Shown here: positions 1 through 8,046 of the stretch, one piece after another
How the letters are laid out: each line of letters begins with the position of its first letter
How positions within the stretch are numbered: the stretch's first letter is position 1
Origin: Sutterella sp047777475
GTDB taxonomy: Bacteria > Pseudomonadota > Gammaproteobacteria > Burkholderiales > Burkholderiaceae_F
Assembly (NCBI GenBank): GCA_047777475.1
Contig: JBKEET010000001.1
Span: forward strand, 556,156 to 620,155
Length of the DNA stretch: 64,000 nt
Direction of reading: 5' to 3'
Translations under genes and position numbers: made by a program
Notes under the pieces: model-generated
Database searches by the model: none
The model's input: only the letters and a program-made list of their open reading frames with translations
What the model was told of the DNA's origin: nothing

Positions 1-2
1 GT

Positions 3-305
3 ATCGGCGGCGGCGTTGTGCACGTGCCGATGATGGTGTTTGTGCTCGGCTTCCCGACCCACATCGCCGTAGCTTGCTCCACCTTCATTCTGATGATCAG
101 CTCCTGCATCGGCGTGGTGAGCCATGCCATGCTGCACCATATCGTCTGGTTGCCGGCTATCGCCGTTGGCTTCGGTGCCATTGTCGGTGCTCAGATCGGT
201 GCCCGCCTCTCGAAGAGGAGCCGTCCGCGCGTCATCATCGTGCTGCTTTCGATTGTGATGGTTTGCCTGGGCATTGAGCTTTTCGTGCGCGGTTATCTGA
301 TGTAG
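3..305 (+). CDS. TauE/SafE-family membrane exporter, C-terminal part
   Basis: This is the last ~100 codons of an integral membrane protein whose start lies before the window; the frame is open from base 3 and ends at a TAG. The visible part opens with a Gly-rich GIGGGVVHVP stretch and then shows three hydrophobic segments, ending in a short basic loop and a last helix. This matches the C-terminal repeat of the TauE/SafE (DUF81) family, which exports sulfite, sulfoacetate or related organosulfur anions across the inner membrane. The substrate cannot be told from this fragment. No SD or ATG inside the fragment suggests an internal start. Confidence 0.75.
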   Translation: MGGGVVHVPMMVFVLGFPTHIAVACSTFILMISSCIGVVSHAMLHHIVWLPAIAVGFGAIVGAQIGARLSKRSRPRVIIVLLSIVMVCLGIELFVRGYLM

Positions 306-412
306 ACGCTAGGGTTTCCCCTAAGAATGACTGCAAACAATTCATTTTTTCTTGAAAATGAATTGATTGTCGTATAATTGGCGAATTTAATTACTGTGCC
401 AAGGTAAAAGTT

Positions 413-992
413 ATGTCCAAGAACGTTCTTATAGTCGATGCCGGCGCCAAGCTCGGAGGTCAGGGCGGAACGCTCAGCAAGACGTGCCGCTAAAGCGGCT
501 GAAATTCTGCTTGAAACAGGCTGGAACGTGATGAACTCACATCCAGACAGCTATTGGGTGATGGCTGACGAAGTTGAGAAAGTCTCAAAGGCCGATTTCA
601 TTCTTGCGCAGATTCCTATTTGGTGGATGAGTGCACCTTGGACGTATAAGCGCTGGTTCGATCTGGTATTCATGAACGTGCCGTTCGGCGATGACGGCCG
701 CACGCACACTAACCCGGACGTCAACTACGGCCGCGGCGGTCATCTTCAGGGGCATTACATGCTTTCGACCACCTGGAATGCGCCGCGCAATGCATTCGTT
801 GATCCGAAGGAATTCTTCGAAGGGAAGGGCATCGATGCGGTGCTCTTCCCGCTTCACAAGGCCTACCAGTTCGTCGGTTTCAAACCGCTAGAGACTTTCA
901 TGGCAAACGATGTGCTGAAGAATCCTAAGTTCGAAGAAGACATGGTACGCTTTGAAAAGACACTGAAGGCCAATCTGACCAAGATCGGCTGA
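413..992 (+). pseudogene. MdaB-like NAD(P)H quinone reductase, frameshifted copy
   Basis: The ATG at 413 opens MSKNVLIVDAGAKLGG, then the frame ends after 26 codons at a TAA. The rest of the protein (RAAKAAEILLETGWN... to LKANLTKIG) continues in another frame to 992. Aligned with the intact paralogue at 1237, the gene is exactly two bases short, at the codon near 484-486 where the paralogue has TAC. The family is a flavodoxin-fold FAD quinone reductase that reduces quinones by two electrons and protects against oxidative stress. The downstream reading frame keeps the AQIPxWWM and APWTYKRWFD motifs, so decay is recent, or the two-base loss is a sequencing error. An AT-rich stretch with a TATAAT at 373-378 lies upstream. 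Confidence 0.8.
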
Positions 993-1038
993 GTAAAGAG
1001 TTGTTGCACCGCGCGTAAGTGCGGAACAAGAGAGAGAA

Positions 1039-1075
1039 AGCGGGTGCTTCAGAAACGGAGCATCCGCTTTTTCTT
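1039..1075 (+). terminator. Rho-independent terminator after first mdaB-like copy
   Basis: A ten-base stem (1039-1048 with 1059-1068, one G-T pair) is followed by a T-rich run, 47 bases after the stop of the frameshifted copy. It separates the two tandem paralogues, so the second has its own promoter. Confidence 0.8.
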
Positions 1076-1183
1076 CAGCCATTTTGCATAGAGCTGAGAC
1101 CAGAAGATCACGGCTGTCTAAGCCATAAATTTATTGTTTTGCAGGCGGTTAACAGTTTAAATTTTTATCTTCTTTGAAAAAAT

Positions 1184-1204
1184 GCGAGATATAATCATTC
1201 TCGC
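1184..1204 (+). promoter_or_regulatory. Promoter -10 within inverted repeat, upstream of mdaB-like gene
   Basis: GCGAGA (1184-1189) and TCTCGC (1199-1204) form an inverted repeat enclosing TATAAT at 1190-1195. A repressor dimer sitting here would cover the -10 box. No well-spaced -35 box is obvious. The operator role is inferred. Confidence 0.4.
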
Positions 1205-1236
1205 TTTTGTTAGGGTATTCCCCAAAGGAGATAAAA

Positions 1237-1818
1237 ATGACAAAGACAGCACTGATTGTGAATGCTGGCACAAAGTTCGCCGGTAAGGGCGGCACGCTCA
1301 GCACGGCTTACGCTGAAAAGGCGGCGGAGATTCTTCGCGCCGCCGGCTGGAACGTGCTGGAAACCCGAGTCGATTCGGATTGGTCCGTGAAAGATGAAGT
1401 TGACAAGGTGATGAAGGCCGACTTCATCCTGGCCCAGATTCCTGCCTGGTGGATGGGAGCCCCTTGGACCTATAAGCGCTGGTTCGATACGGTCTTTATG
1501 AATGTGCCGTTCGGCGGGGACGGTCGCACGCACACGAATCCGGCCGTCAACTACGGCCGCGGCGGCCATCTGAAGGGCTACTACATGCTCTCGACTACCT
1601 GGAACGCGCCGCGCAACGCGTTCGTTGATCCGAAGGAATTCTTCGAAGGCAAGGGGATCGATGGAGTGATTTTCCCGCTACACAAAGCCTTTCAGTTCGT
1701 CGGCCTCAAGCCGCTCGAGACCTTCATGGCCAACGATGTGATCAAGAATCCGACGTTCGAAGCGGATATGGCGCGCTTTGAGAAAACTCTCAAGGCCAAT
1801 ATCGCCAAGATTGCCTAA
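1237..1818 (+). CDS. mdaB: MdaB-like NAD(P)H:quinone oxidoreductase
   Basis: A 193-residue cytosolic flavodoxin-fold protein resembling MdaB (modulator of drug activity B), an FAD-dependent NAD(P)H quinone reductase. The start is the ATG at 1237, preceded by AAAGGAG at 1224-1230; an upstream TTG in frame would add ten residues but has no SD. The N-terminal LIVNAGTKFAGKGGTLS loop is the flavin-phosphate loop position, followed by the characteristic AQIPAWWMGAPWTYKRWFD segment around residues 68-86 and the STTWNAP motif. It is the intact partner of the broken copy just upstream, about 80% alike by eye, so the pair is a tandem duplication. It is transcribed alone between two terminators. Confidence 0.85.
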   Translation: MTKTALIVNAGTKFAGKGGTLSTAYAEKAAEILRAAGWNVLETRVDSDWSVKDEVDKVMKADFILAQIPAWWMGAPWTYKRWFDTVFMNVPFGGDGRTHTNPAVNYGRGGHLKGYYMLSTTWNAPRNAFVDPKEFFEGKGIDGVIFPLHKAFQFVGLKPLETFMANDVIKNPTFEADMARFEKTLKANIAKIA

Positions 1819-1866
1819 AGTTTCGCTGTCGCGCGGCGATAAGCTGAAACGGCTGTGAACGAGAAG

Positions 1867-1901
1867 GGCGGGCTCGGAAAAATTCCGGCCCGCCGTTTTT
1901 A
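1867..1901 (+). terminator. Rho-independent terminator after mdaB-like gene
   Basis: GGCGGGCTCGG pairs with CCGGCCCGCC (one bulge) around an A-rich loop and is followed by five T residues at 1896-1900. Confidence 0.8.
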
Positions 1902-2011
1902 TACGGACTTTCATAACTGTTTTGCAACGGAGTGACCATCCATTGCAATGACCGCATCACTATAATCGCGTTAAGACCATTTCTCCGACCAAAAATTTCT
2001 GACAAAAGCAC

Positions 2012-2764
2012 GTGCGCCGCAGCCTAAGCTTCATTCTTCCGATTGCCATCCTCGCCGCCTGGTTCCTGACGAGCGAGTACGCCGGCATTCCAAAAATTCT
2101 GCTGCCTTCTCCCGGCGATGTGCTGAGGGCTTTTGTCAAACTCTGCGAGAGCGGCGCACTCGCACACCACATCACCATGAGCGCTTTCAGGACGCTTTCG
2201 GGCTTCCTGCTGGCAGCCGCCGTCGGCATCGGCTGCGGCGTGTGGTTTGCCTGCCGTCCGACGGCCGAGCGGGTGTCGCGCTATATCGTCGAGTTCCTGC
2301 GCCTGACGCCGCCTCTTGCGCTCGTGCCCGTGCTCATCCTGTGGCTCGGCATCGACGAGGCGCCGAAAATCGCCGTGGTGTTCCTCTCGAGCTTTTTCCC
2401 GATTTATCTCAATGCGTACGATGCCGTGCGAAGCGTGGACCCGAAGCTCTCCGAAGTCGCTGCGCTGCTGAAATTTTCTCCCGCCGAGCGCTTCCGCATG
2501 CTGACGCTCCCTTCGGCCATGCCAGGGATTCTCACGGGTCTGAGGCTCGGATTCGGCTACAGTTGGCGCGCCCTGGTCGGCGCGGAGCTGATCGCCGCCG
2601 CCTCGGGCGTCGGCTTCATGATCACCGAAGCGAGTGAGTTCGGTCAGACCGATGTGGTCTTTGTCGGCATCTTCACGATCGTGATCCTCGGCATTGCGGC
2701 CGACGCCGCAATGACGAAACTGCTGGCAGCGTTCCGCCGTTTCCTTGAGAGGCGCTTTGTATGA
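2012..2764 (+). CDS. ABC transporter permease, SsuC/TauC type
   Basis: A 250-residue inner-membrane permease of the nitrate/sulfonate/taurine ABC importer class. About six hydrophobic helices are seen, and the cytoplasmic EAA-type loop near the C-terminus reads RALVGAELIAAASGVGFMI. The N-terminal LLPSPGDVLRAF stretch is typical of SsuC/TauC/ThiX-type permeases. The start is a GTG at 2012, with no strong SD seen; no other in-frame start fits the first helix. The gene overlaps the ATPase gene by four bases (ATGA) and belongs to a three-gene operon with the ATPase and binding protein. Substrate is unresolved; an aromatic or sulfur-containing organic anion or a thiamine precursor would fit the family. 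Confidence 0.85.
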   Translation: MRRSLSFILPIAILAAWFLTSEYAGIPKILLPSPGDVLRAFVKLCESGALAHHITMSAFRTLSGFLLAAAVGIGCGVWFACRPTAERVSRYIVEFLRLTPPLALVPVLILWLGIDEAPKIAVVFLSSFFPIYLNAYDAVRSVDPKLSEVAALLKFSPAERFRMLTLPSAMPGILTGLRLGFGYSWRALVGAELIAAASGVGFMITEASEFGQTDVVFVGIFTIVILGIAADAAMTKLLAAFRRFLERRFV

Positions 2765-3510
2765 TCGGGGTGAAAATCGAAGATCTTCAAAAGCGCTTTG
2801 CCCGCAAGGACGGTTCTTTTGCCGCTCCTGCCGACGGACTGTCGCTGGAATTCCCGGCAGGGGAGATCACGGCTGTCATCGGCGAAAGCGGCTGCGGCAA
2901 GACGACGCTGCTCCGCATGATTGCGGGGCTTGAAAGACCGGACGCCGGCATGATTGCTTTTAAGCGTGCCGATGGCACGCCGGCTGATCCTAAGATCTCT
3001 GTCGTTTTTCAGGAGCACCGGCTTTTCCCCTGGATGAGCGTTCGTCAGAACGTCGAGGTAGCCGTAAGGCACGAGAGTCCTGAAGAGCGGAAGCGGCGGG
3101 TTGATGCCGTGCTGGCTTTGATGCATCTTCAGGATGCTGCCGAAGCAATGCCGCGCGAGCTTTCGGGCGGCATGAGCCAAAGGGTGGGGCTCGCGAGGGC
3201 GCTCGTGAGCGAACCCGACCTGCTGCTCCTTGACGAGGCGTTCAGCGCGCTCGACGCGCTGACGCGCCGCCGCCTGTACGATGAATTCATCCGCATTTAT
3301 TTGAAGCATCCGCTCACGGTGGTCCTCGTCACGCACGACGTCACCGAAGCGGTGCTTCTTTCCCACAGAGTCTGCCGGATCGGAAAGGGCAGGCTGCTTT
3401 CGGTGTGCGAGGTCTGCTCGCCTTATCCCCGGTCGCTGTCGTCTCCGGGTGTGAGCGAGCTAGCCGACCGCATACTTTCTGACTTTATGAACCCAAAGGA
3501 CAACTCATAA
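2761..3510 (+). CDS. ABC transporter ATP-binding protein, SsuB/TauB type
   Basis: A 249-residue ATPase that powers the permease encoded just upstream. All ABC motifs are present: Walker A GESGCGKTTL at about residues 41-50, Q-loop in VVFQEHRLFPW, signature LSGGMSQRVGLARAL, Walker B LLLLDEAFSALD and the switch histidine in VTHDVTEA. Length and the LFPW motif after the Q-loop match the SsuB/TauB/NrtC group. It starts at the ATGA overlap with the permease and overlaps the next gene by one base, so translation of the three genes is probably coupled. Confidence 0.92.
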   Translation: MIGVKIEDLQKRFARKDGSFAAPADGLSLEFPAGEITAVIGESGCGKTTLLRMIAGLERPDAGMIAFKRADGTPADPKISVVFQEHRLFPWMSVRQNVEVAVRHESPEERKRRVDAVLALMHLQDAAEAMPRELSGGMSQRVGLARALVSEPDLLLLDEAFSALDALTRRRLYDEFIRIYLKHPLTVVLVTHDVTEAVLLSHRVCRIGKGRLLSVCEVCSPYPRSLSSPGVSELADRILSDFMNPKDNS

Positions 3511-4445
3511 TGAAAAAAATGTTTGCTGCCGCGGTGCTCGCCGCTGCCGTTTCCGCCGCGTTTGCGGCCATGCCCGAGAAGGTGACGATCGTCTACGTGA
3601 AGGCTCCGTTCAACCTTCAGAACATGGTTATGAAGGAGCGCGGCATGCTTGAGAAAGCCTTTGCCAAGGACAGCGTGAAGGTTGAGTGGAAGACGATCAC
3701 TTCGGGCGCCAAGCAGGGCCAGGCTATGGCGGCCGGCTCGGTCGACGTCTCGGCCGTAATGAACACCGCCTCGCTCCTGATGGCCAACGGCGCCGGCAAT
3801 CCGGTGCTCGTGGCGAGCGGCGTGGCGCATCCGACCGATACGTTTGCGATCGTGGGCCGCCCCGGAGCTTCCATGTCCGTCAAGGACCTCAAGGGCAAGA
3901 AGGTCGCCGGCCCGCGCGGCACGGTGCTTCACCAGCTCCTCGTGGCCGCTTTGCTCAAGAACGGCATGAAGGCCGATGACGTTGAGTTCATTTCGATGGA
4001 TCCGGGTTCGGCCATGACGGCGCTCACGAGCGGCCGCGTCGATGCGGCGCTCCTTGCCGCGAGCCTCATCATCAAGGCTGAGGACGCCGGTTGCAAGGTA
4101 ATCACGACTGCCAAGGGACTCGTCGATGTGAACCTGGTGATGACGGCGAGCAAGAAGTTTGCCGATCAGTATCCGGAAGCGCTGGCTACGGTTGTGAAAA
4201 CCGAACGCGAAGCGCTGGACTGGATCAACGGCAACTGGCAGGAAGCGCTCAAGATCGGTGCCAAAGAGCACAACATCTCGCTCAAGGATGCCGAGCAGCT
4301 GGCGAAGTGGTCCAACTACTATAGCAAGGTGACCGAGAAGGACATCAAGGGCCTCGAAGCCGACCAGAAGTTCCTGCTTGACAACAAGCTCATGAACGCG
4401 CCGGTCGATGTGAAGTCGCTTGTGCTGCCGATCGCCATGCAGTAA
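3510..4445 (+). CDS. ABC transporter periplasmic binding protein, SsuA/NMT1-like
   Basis: A 311-residue exported solute-binding protein and the third member of the import operon. A Sec signal peptide covers about residues 1-19 (MKKMFAAAVLAAAVSAAFA) with an Ala-rich core and an AxA cleavage site. The mature part has the NMT1/SsuA-like fold: an early VYVKAPFN substrate-loop region, repeated GSVDVSAVM and GRVDAALLAA segments, and LKGKKVAGPRGT, which is the classic LKGKkia motif. The start overlaps the ATPase stop codon by one base; AAAGGA at 3494-3499 lies upstream. The ligand is unknown. Confidence 0.88.
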   Translation: MKKMFAAAVLAAAVSAAFAAMPEKVTIVYVKAPFNLQNMVMKERGMLEKAFAKDSVKVEWKTITSGAKQGQAMAAGSVDVSAVMNTASLLMANGAGNPVLVASGVAHPTDTFAIVGRPGASMSVKDLKGKKVAGPRGTVLHQLLVAALLKNGMKADDVEFISMDPGSAMTALTSGRVDAALLAASLIIKAEDAGCKVITTAKGLVDVNLVMTASKKFADQYPEALATVVKTEREALDWINGNWQEALKIGAKEHNISLKDAEQLAKWSNYYSKVTEKDIKGLEADQKFLLDNKLMNAPVDVKSLVLPIAMQ

Positions 4446-4480
4446 TCGGCGTATGACACACGCTGGCTTAAGCTAGCAAA

Positions 4481-4524
4481 GAAGTGGGCTCTTTCCGTGC
4501 AATGTGGAAAGGGCCTTCTTTTTA
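4481..4524 (+). terminator. Terminator after the ABC operon
   Basis: GGCTCTTTCC pairs with GGAAAGGGCC (one G-T) and is followed by TTCTTTTTA. It lies where the ABC operon and the convergent dus gene meet, so it may serve both strands. Confidence 0.75.
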
Positions 4525-5505
4525 GTTCAAGGGCTTAAACCAGCCGTTGGCCGCGTTCTCGCGCAGCGGGAAGTTTTCGAGGACGTTGTCTGCCGCTGCT
4601 TGGAATTCCTGCAGCGTCTTCGCCTTGAAGATAGCCTTGCCGGCTTTTTCGGCACCTTCGAAAAGATTGAGCTGATAGAACCAATATTCCTTCATGCGCA
4701 TGACGGCGTTTTTAACGCTGCCCCAGGCTTCGGCGTAGTGTTCGTAAAGCTCGCGCTGAAAGTCAATGATTTCTTCTCTTGAGGCAGGGGCGCCTCCCTT
4801 GATCTTGCGGAAAAGCGCAGGATCGGCCATGAGTGCGCGGCCGACCATGATTAAGGCGAGGTTGGGGTAGCGTTCTTCAGTGCGGCGGCAGTCCTCCAGC
4901 GTCACAATGTCGCCGTTGTAGCCGACAGGTGCTTTGATCTGCGGGCAGAGCCGATCGAGCTTATCGAGCCGCACGGCACCGCGGTAAAGATCTTTCTTAA
5001 GGCGCGGGTGCACGATGAGCGTCTTGATCGGGTAGCGGTTATAGATGGTGATAAGTCGGTCGAATTCGTCTTCTGATGCCCACCCGAGGCGCGTCTTCAC
5101 CGACACTGGAATCGGAATTCCTGCGCTGAAAACCTCATCGAAAAACTGATCGAGCAGATCGGGGTGCAGCAGAAAACCCGCTCCCTTCCCTTTGGCCGCC
5201 ACCGTGCCCGAGGGACAGCCGAGGTTGAGGTTGACTTCTTCATAGCCGAGATCGGAGAGTGCCTTCGCGGCCCAGATGAAATCCTTTGCGTTCTTGGTGA
5301 GGAGCTGCGGCACGGCCTTAAAGCCCTTGTTGACTTCGGGCCTGAGCTCGCGCATCTGGCGTTCCGTGAATTTCGGAATGTCGGTCGGCGTTATGAACGG
5401 GAGCCAGTACTCATCGGCGCCGCCGAAATGTGCGGCGTGCACCTGCCGGAACACAAAGGTTGTGAGCCCTTCCATCGGGGCGGCGGCAAGAAGGGGAGTC
5501 GTCAT
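4522..5505 (-). CDS. tRNA-dihydrouridine synthase family protein
   Basis: A 327-residue FMN enzyme that reduces uridine to dihydrouridine in tRNA. The TIM-barrel signatures are clear: AAAPMEGLTTFVFR at the N-terminus, the conserved NLNLGCPSG with the catalytic Cys97, SVKTRLG, and VGYNGDI for phosphate binding of FMN. It starts with an ATG at 5505. It is monocistronic and convergent with the ABC operon. Which uridine it modifies (DusA, B or C class) cannot be assigned from motifs alone. Confidence 0.88.
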   Translation of the reverse strand: MTTPLLAAAPMEGLTTFVFRQVHAAHFGGADEYWLPFITPTDIPKFTERQMRELRPEVNKGFKAVPQLLTKNAKDFIWAAKALSDLGYEEVNLNLGCPSGTVAAKGKGAGFLLHPDLLDQFFDEVFSAGIPIPVSVKTRLGWASEDEFDRLITIYNRYPIKTLIVHPRLKKDLYRGAVRLDKLDRLCPQIKAPVGYNGDIVTLEDCRRTEERYPNLALIMVGRALMADPALFRKIKGGAPASREEIIDFQRELYEHYAEAWGSVKNAVMRMKEYWFYQLNLFEGAEKAGKAIFKAKTLQEFQAAADNVLENFPLRENAANGWFKPLN

Positions 5506-5572
5506 GAAAAAGACAAATAAAAACGGGAATCCGCATTCTAGCGAATTCCCGTCTGCAAATTGGTTTGGCTTT

Positions 5573-5956
5573 TTAAGCGCGGCGATAGCTTTCGACCATG
5601 TCGCCCTTGCGGAGCACGAGCCGGCGGTTCGTCACCGTTTCGATGGCCCAGGCTTCGTTGAACGGCGTGATCTGGCCGTTGTCGATGCTCTTGCCCATGA
5701 GGACGAGGGTGTTGCCGCGCTGCTCCCACTTTTCGATGCGGAGCGTCGCCATGTTCACCGAACGGGCACGGCCGTCGAGTAGGAGCTCAAAGCCCTGACG
5801 AAGCGAGGTGCCCTGAGCAGGCTGTAGCCACCTTCCCGTGATGTCGCCGGCTTTTTCCGGCGTTGCCGAAGCAAGCCATTGCTTGCTGCTCGCCGAGGCG
5901 CAGCCCGAGAGAAGGAGAAGCGGAAAGACGGAAATCAGCATGCGGCGTCGGTTCAT
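5573..5956 (-). CDS. Small lipoprotein, lipocalin-like
   Basis: A 127-residue protein with a lipoprotein signal: basic MNRRRM, a hydrophobic core and the lipobox LLSGC with Cys19 as the lipidated residue. The mature ~108 residues are beta-rich and start with an ITGRWLQP stretch. This, with the later VLMGKSIDNGQ and LRKGDMVESYRR segments, resembles the small lipocalin-like lipoproteins of betaproteobacteria. The function is unknown. It lies 67 bases before dus on the same strand and could share its transcript. Confidence 0.7.
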   Translation of the reverse strand: MNRRRMLISVFPLLLLSGCASASSKQWLASATPEKAGDITGRWLQPAQGTSLRQGFELLLDGRARSVNMATLRIEKWEQRGNTLVLMGKSIDNGQITPFNEAWAIETVTNRRLVLRKGDMVESYRRA

Positions 5957-6046
5957 GGCAGTGGCTCCGAAGCAGGGCGATCAACAATGTGTTTATGTTA
6001 GCGCGAACGGATGAAAAGCGCGATAGGATAAGTGCCTAAAATTTGA

Positions 6047-6073
6047 ATTAATGACGCTTTCGGGATCATTAAT
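6047..6073 (+). promoter_or_regulatory. Inverted repeat upstream of the gntR-type gene
   Basis: ATTAATGA (6047-6054) and TCATTAAT (6066-6073) form a perfect 8-11-8 inverted repeat, 76 bases before the regulator gene. AT-rich palindromes at this position are typical autoregulatory operators; the assignment is inferred. Confidence 0.4.
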
Positions 6074-6149
6074 CAAAAGTTCGAGCCTAATTCGGCTGCG
6101 ATTTTTAAAGCAGGTTTGATGCCGATGGCTGTATTCGGAGAATTTTGTC

Positions 6150-6863
6150 ATGCCCGCATCCAGCAAATGTCTTCAGGTTACGCTCGCCGTTCGTCAGGCC
6201 ATCGTGAGCCGCGAATGGAAGCCCGGAGAAAAAATTCCGTCCTTCGGGGCGCTTGCAAAGCGCTTCGGCGTCGGCGTGGGAACGGTGCGCAGGGCCGTCG
6301 ATACGCTCGAAGCCGCCGGCATCCTGATCAGCCGGCATGGAAGCGGAACCTATGTTGCAAGCTTTGAAAATGCCTATTGGAATCGCTTTCAGCGTTATCA
6401 GCGGATAGACGGGACGATCCCTGCCAACTATCACGCTGAGATGCTGCGCTTTGAAATTGTCCCTGCATCGGCGGCGATAGCCGCGAAGCTGGGGCTTAAC
6501 AAGGGCGACGAGGTTATCCACTGGATTCGGCGAATGCACGTCGACGATGACAAGTATCCCGGGATCGATCAGTCGTGGCTTCCGCACAGCCGCTTTCCCA
6601 ATATTAGCTCGCAGACTTTTGCGCAGAAGGATCAGCCCGTCAGCCTTTACGGACTCTTCGAGCAGGCTGACGGCGTGCTGATCGCTTCTTCGAGTGATTT
6701 CGTCACGGCGGAGAAACTTTCGAAAGGCGAGGCTAAGCTGATCGGCGCCGAAGAGGGCGCCGTGATGCTGGTGGTCACGAGAACGTCTTATGACGCCAAG
6801 GGCAGGCCGGTGGAATTCCGCATCGAGAAATCCGATGCCAGGTCGGTCAGAATCCGCCTCTGA
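6150..6863 (+). CDS. GntR-family regulator with UTRA domain (HutC/FadR class)
   Basis: A 237-residue cytoplasmic one-component repressor. Residues ~8-75 form the winged helix-turn-helix, with the GntR hallmark PGEKIPSFGALAKRFGVGVGTVRRAVDTLEAAGILISRHGSGTYV spread over that span. Residues ~95-237 are a UTRA ligand-binding domain (EVIHWIRRMHVDD, then VMLVVTRTSYDAKGRPVEF). UTRA regulators sense small metabolites such as urocanate or amino sugars. It is a single gene on the same strand as the hup operon, 146 bases upstream of it, so it could regulate a neighbour or itself through the upstream inverted repeat. The ligand is unknown. Confidence 0.88.
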   Translation: MPASSKCLQVTLAVRQAIVSREWKPGEKIPSFGALAKRFGVGVGTVRRAVDTLEAAGILISRHGSGTYVASFENAYWNRFQRYQRIDGTIPANYHAEMLRFEIVPASAAIAAKLGLNKGDEVIHWIRRMHVDDDKYPGIDQSWLPHSRFPNISSQTFAQKDQPVSLYGLFEQADGVLIASSSDFVTAEKLSKGEAKLIGAEEGAVMLVVTRTSYDAKGRPVEFRIEKSDARSVRIRL

Positions 6864-6925
6864 CGGGGCCGAAGCGGAGTCAAAAATCTCTGACGCTTTA
6901 TAGTTCGAGAGTCGTAGTCCTCTCC

Positions 6926-6940
6926 CCACAATGATTGTGG
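6926..6940 (+). promoter_or_regulatory. 15-bp perfect palindrome upstream of hupD
   Basis: CCACAATGATTGTGG reads the same on both strands around one central base, 70 bases before hupD. No T-run follows, so it is not a standard terminator; it may be an operator for the hup operon. Confidence 0.4.
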
Positions 6941-7009
6941 CGGTTCGCATCGTTGCAGGGTATATTGGGGTTTGCACTACGCTCTAACCAAAGAGGGTTC
7001 AGTTTCGAA

Positions 7010-7684
7010 ATGACTATCGCAGAAGGCAGCATTCAAGACCATCAGCGCGACGTGCTCGTGCTGGGCATCGGCAATATTCTTTGGGCAGACGAGGGCTTTG
7101 GCTCCCGCGCGGCCGAAATGTTCAATCAGCGTTACGCTGATATTGACGGCGTGGAATGCGCCGACGGCGGCACGCTCGGCTTCTATCTGATCAATCTCAT
7201 CACGACGTCGCGCCGCATTCTTGTGTTTGACTGCTGCGACTTCCGCGAAAAGCCGGGCACGATGAAGGTCCTTCGCAAGGACGACATCGTCATTTGGCTC
7301 AGCACCAAGATTTCGCCGCACCAGACCGGTCTTTCAGACCTGCTTGCGCAGGCCGAGCTGCTCGGCAAGGCGCCCAAGGAGATTGTTGTGATCGGCGTGC
7401 AGCCCCAGGAGCTCAACGATTACGGCGGCGGCCTTACGCCGACCGTGCACGCTTGTCTGGAGCCCGCCATGAAAATGGCGGAGGAAGAGCTCGCCAAATG
7501 GGGCTATGTGCTGAAGCGCCGTGCCCCGGGCGAAAAAGTCCAGCCGCTGATGGATCGCTCCGTCGAAGAAAGGCCATACGTCACCGGGCGCCCGAGCAGC
7601 GAAGATGCTTGCCGCGATGGCGACGAGCGCTTTATGGCGCGTCCGGCGGGCACTCGTGTCGAAGATCCGAACAACGAATTCTGA
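7010..7684 (+). CDS. hupD: Hydrogenase maturation protease HupD/HyaD
   Basis: A 224-residue cytosolic endopeptidase that removes the C-terminal peptide of the [NiFe]-hydrogenase large subunit after nickel insertion. LVLGIGNILWADEGFG is the family signature. The nickel-probing ligands are all present: Glu28, Asp74 (VFDCCDF) and His104 (SPHQTGLSD), with the 46/30 spacing close to E. coli HybD. The ATG at 7010 is preferred; an in-frame start at 6935 would add 25 residues with no family support and falls in the palindrome. It is the first gene of hupDFGHI. The C-terminal tail of ~40 residues is longer than usual and polar. Confidence 0.9.
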   Translation: MTIAEGSIQDHQRDVLVLGIGNILWADEGFGSRAAEMFNQRYADIDGVECADGGTLGFYLINLITTSRRILVFDCCDFREKPGTMKVLRKDDIVIWLSTKISPHQTGLSDLLAQAELLGKAPKEIVVIGVQPQELNDYGGGLTPTVHACLEPAMKMAEEELAKWGYVLKRRAPGEKVQPLMDRSVEERPYVTGRPSSEDACRDGDERFMARPAGTRVEDPNNEF

Positions 7685-7716
7685 CCTTTTTTAAAACCAC
7701 ACTGGAAATTCAACCC

Positions 7717-8046
7717 ATGTGCATTGCAATTCCTATGACGGTTGTGTCAGCCGAGGGCTTCGAGGCTGTCGTCGAGCGCGACGGCAAGCAGCAGAAGGTC
7801 ACGGCGGAGCTGGAGCATGGGCTTCAGCCCGGCGACCATGTGCTTGTTTTCCGCGGTTCGATTCTGCGGAAAATGGATGCTTACGAGGCCAAGGAGGTCA
7901 ATAAGGCCCTCATGAGCCTGTCCGCCGTAATGGCCGGAGAGGCAACGCCCGAGATCATCGAAGAGGGCTTCGGCGACCTGAACGAGGGGCCAAAGCTCCC
8001 GCTGCACCTGCAGGCGATGGTCGGCAAGAAACCGGAGAATATGTGA
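7717..8046 (+). CDS. hupF: HypC/HupF-family hydrogenase assembly chaperone
   Basis: A 109-residue HypC-type chaperone that carries the Fe(CN)2CO precursor or holds the large subunit during [NiFe]-hydrogenase maturation. It begins MCIAIPM, with the essential Cys2 directly after the initiator Met, followed by the LEHGLQPGDHVLVFRGSIL barrel segment. It is longer than HypC (about 80-90 residues), and the C-terminal extension is typical of HupF. The start is fixed by the MC motif at 7717. It is in the hup operon, and its TGA abuts the ATG of hupG. Confidence 0.9.
   Translation: MCIAIPMTVVSAEGFEAVVERDGKQQKVTAELEHGLQPGDHVLVFRGSILRKMDAYEAKEVNKALMSLSAVMAGEATPEIIEEGFGDLNEGPKLPLHLQAMVGKKPENM

Noticed and set aside
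6936..6962. A possible sigma-54 promoter before hupD (TGGCGG...TTGCA)
   Set aside because: The GG-to-GC distance is four bases too long for a -24/-12 promoter.
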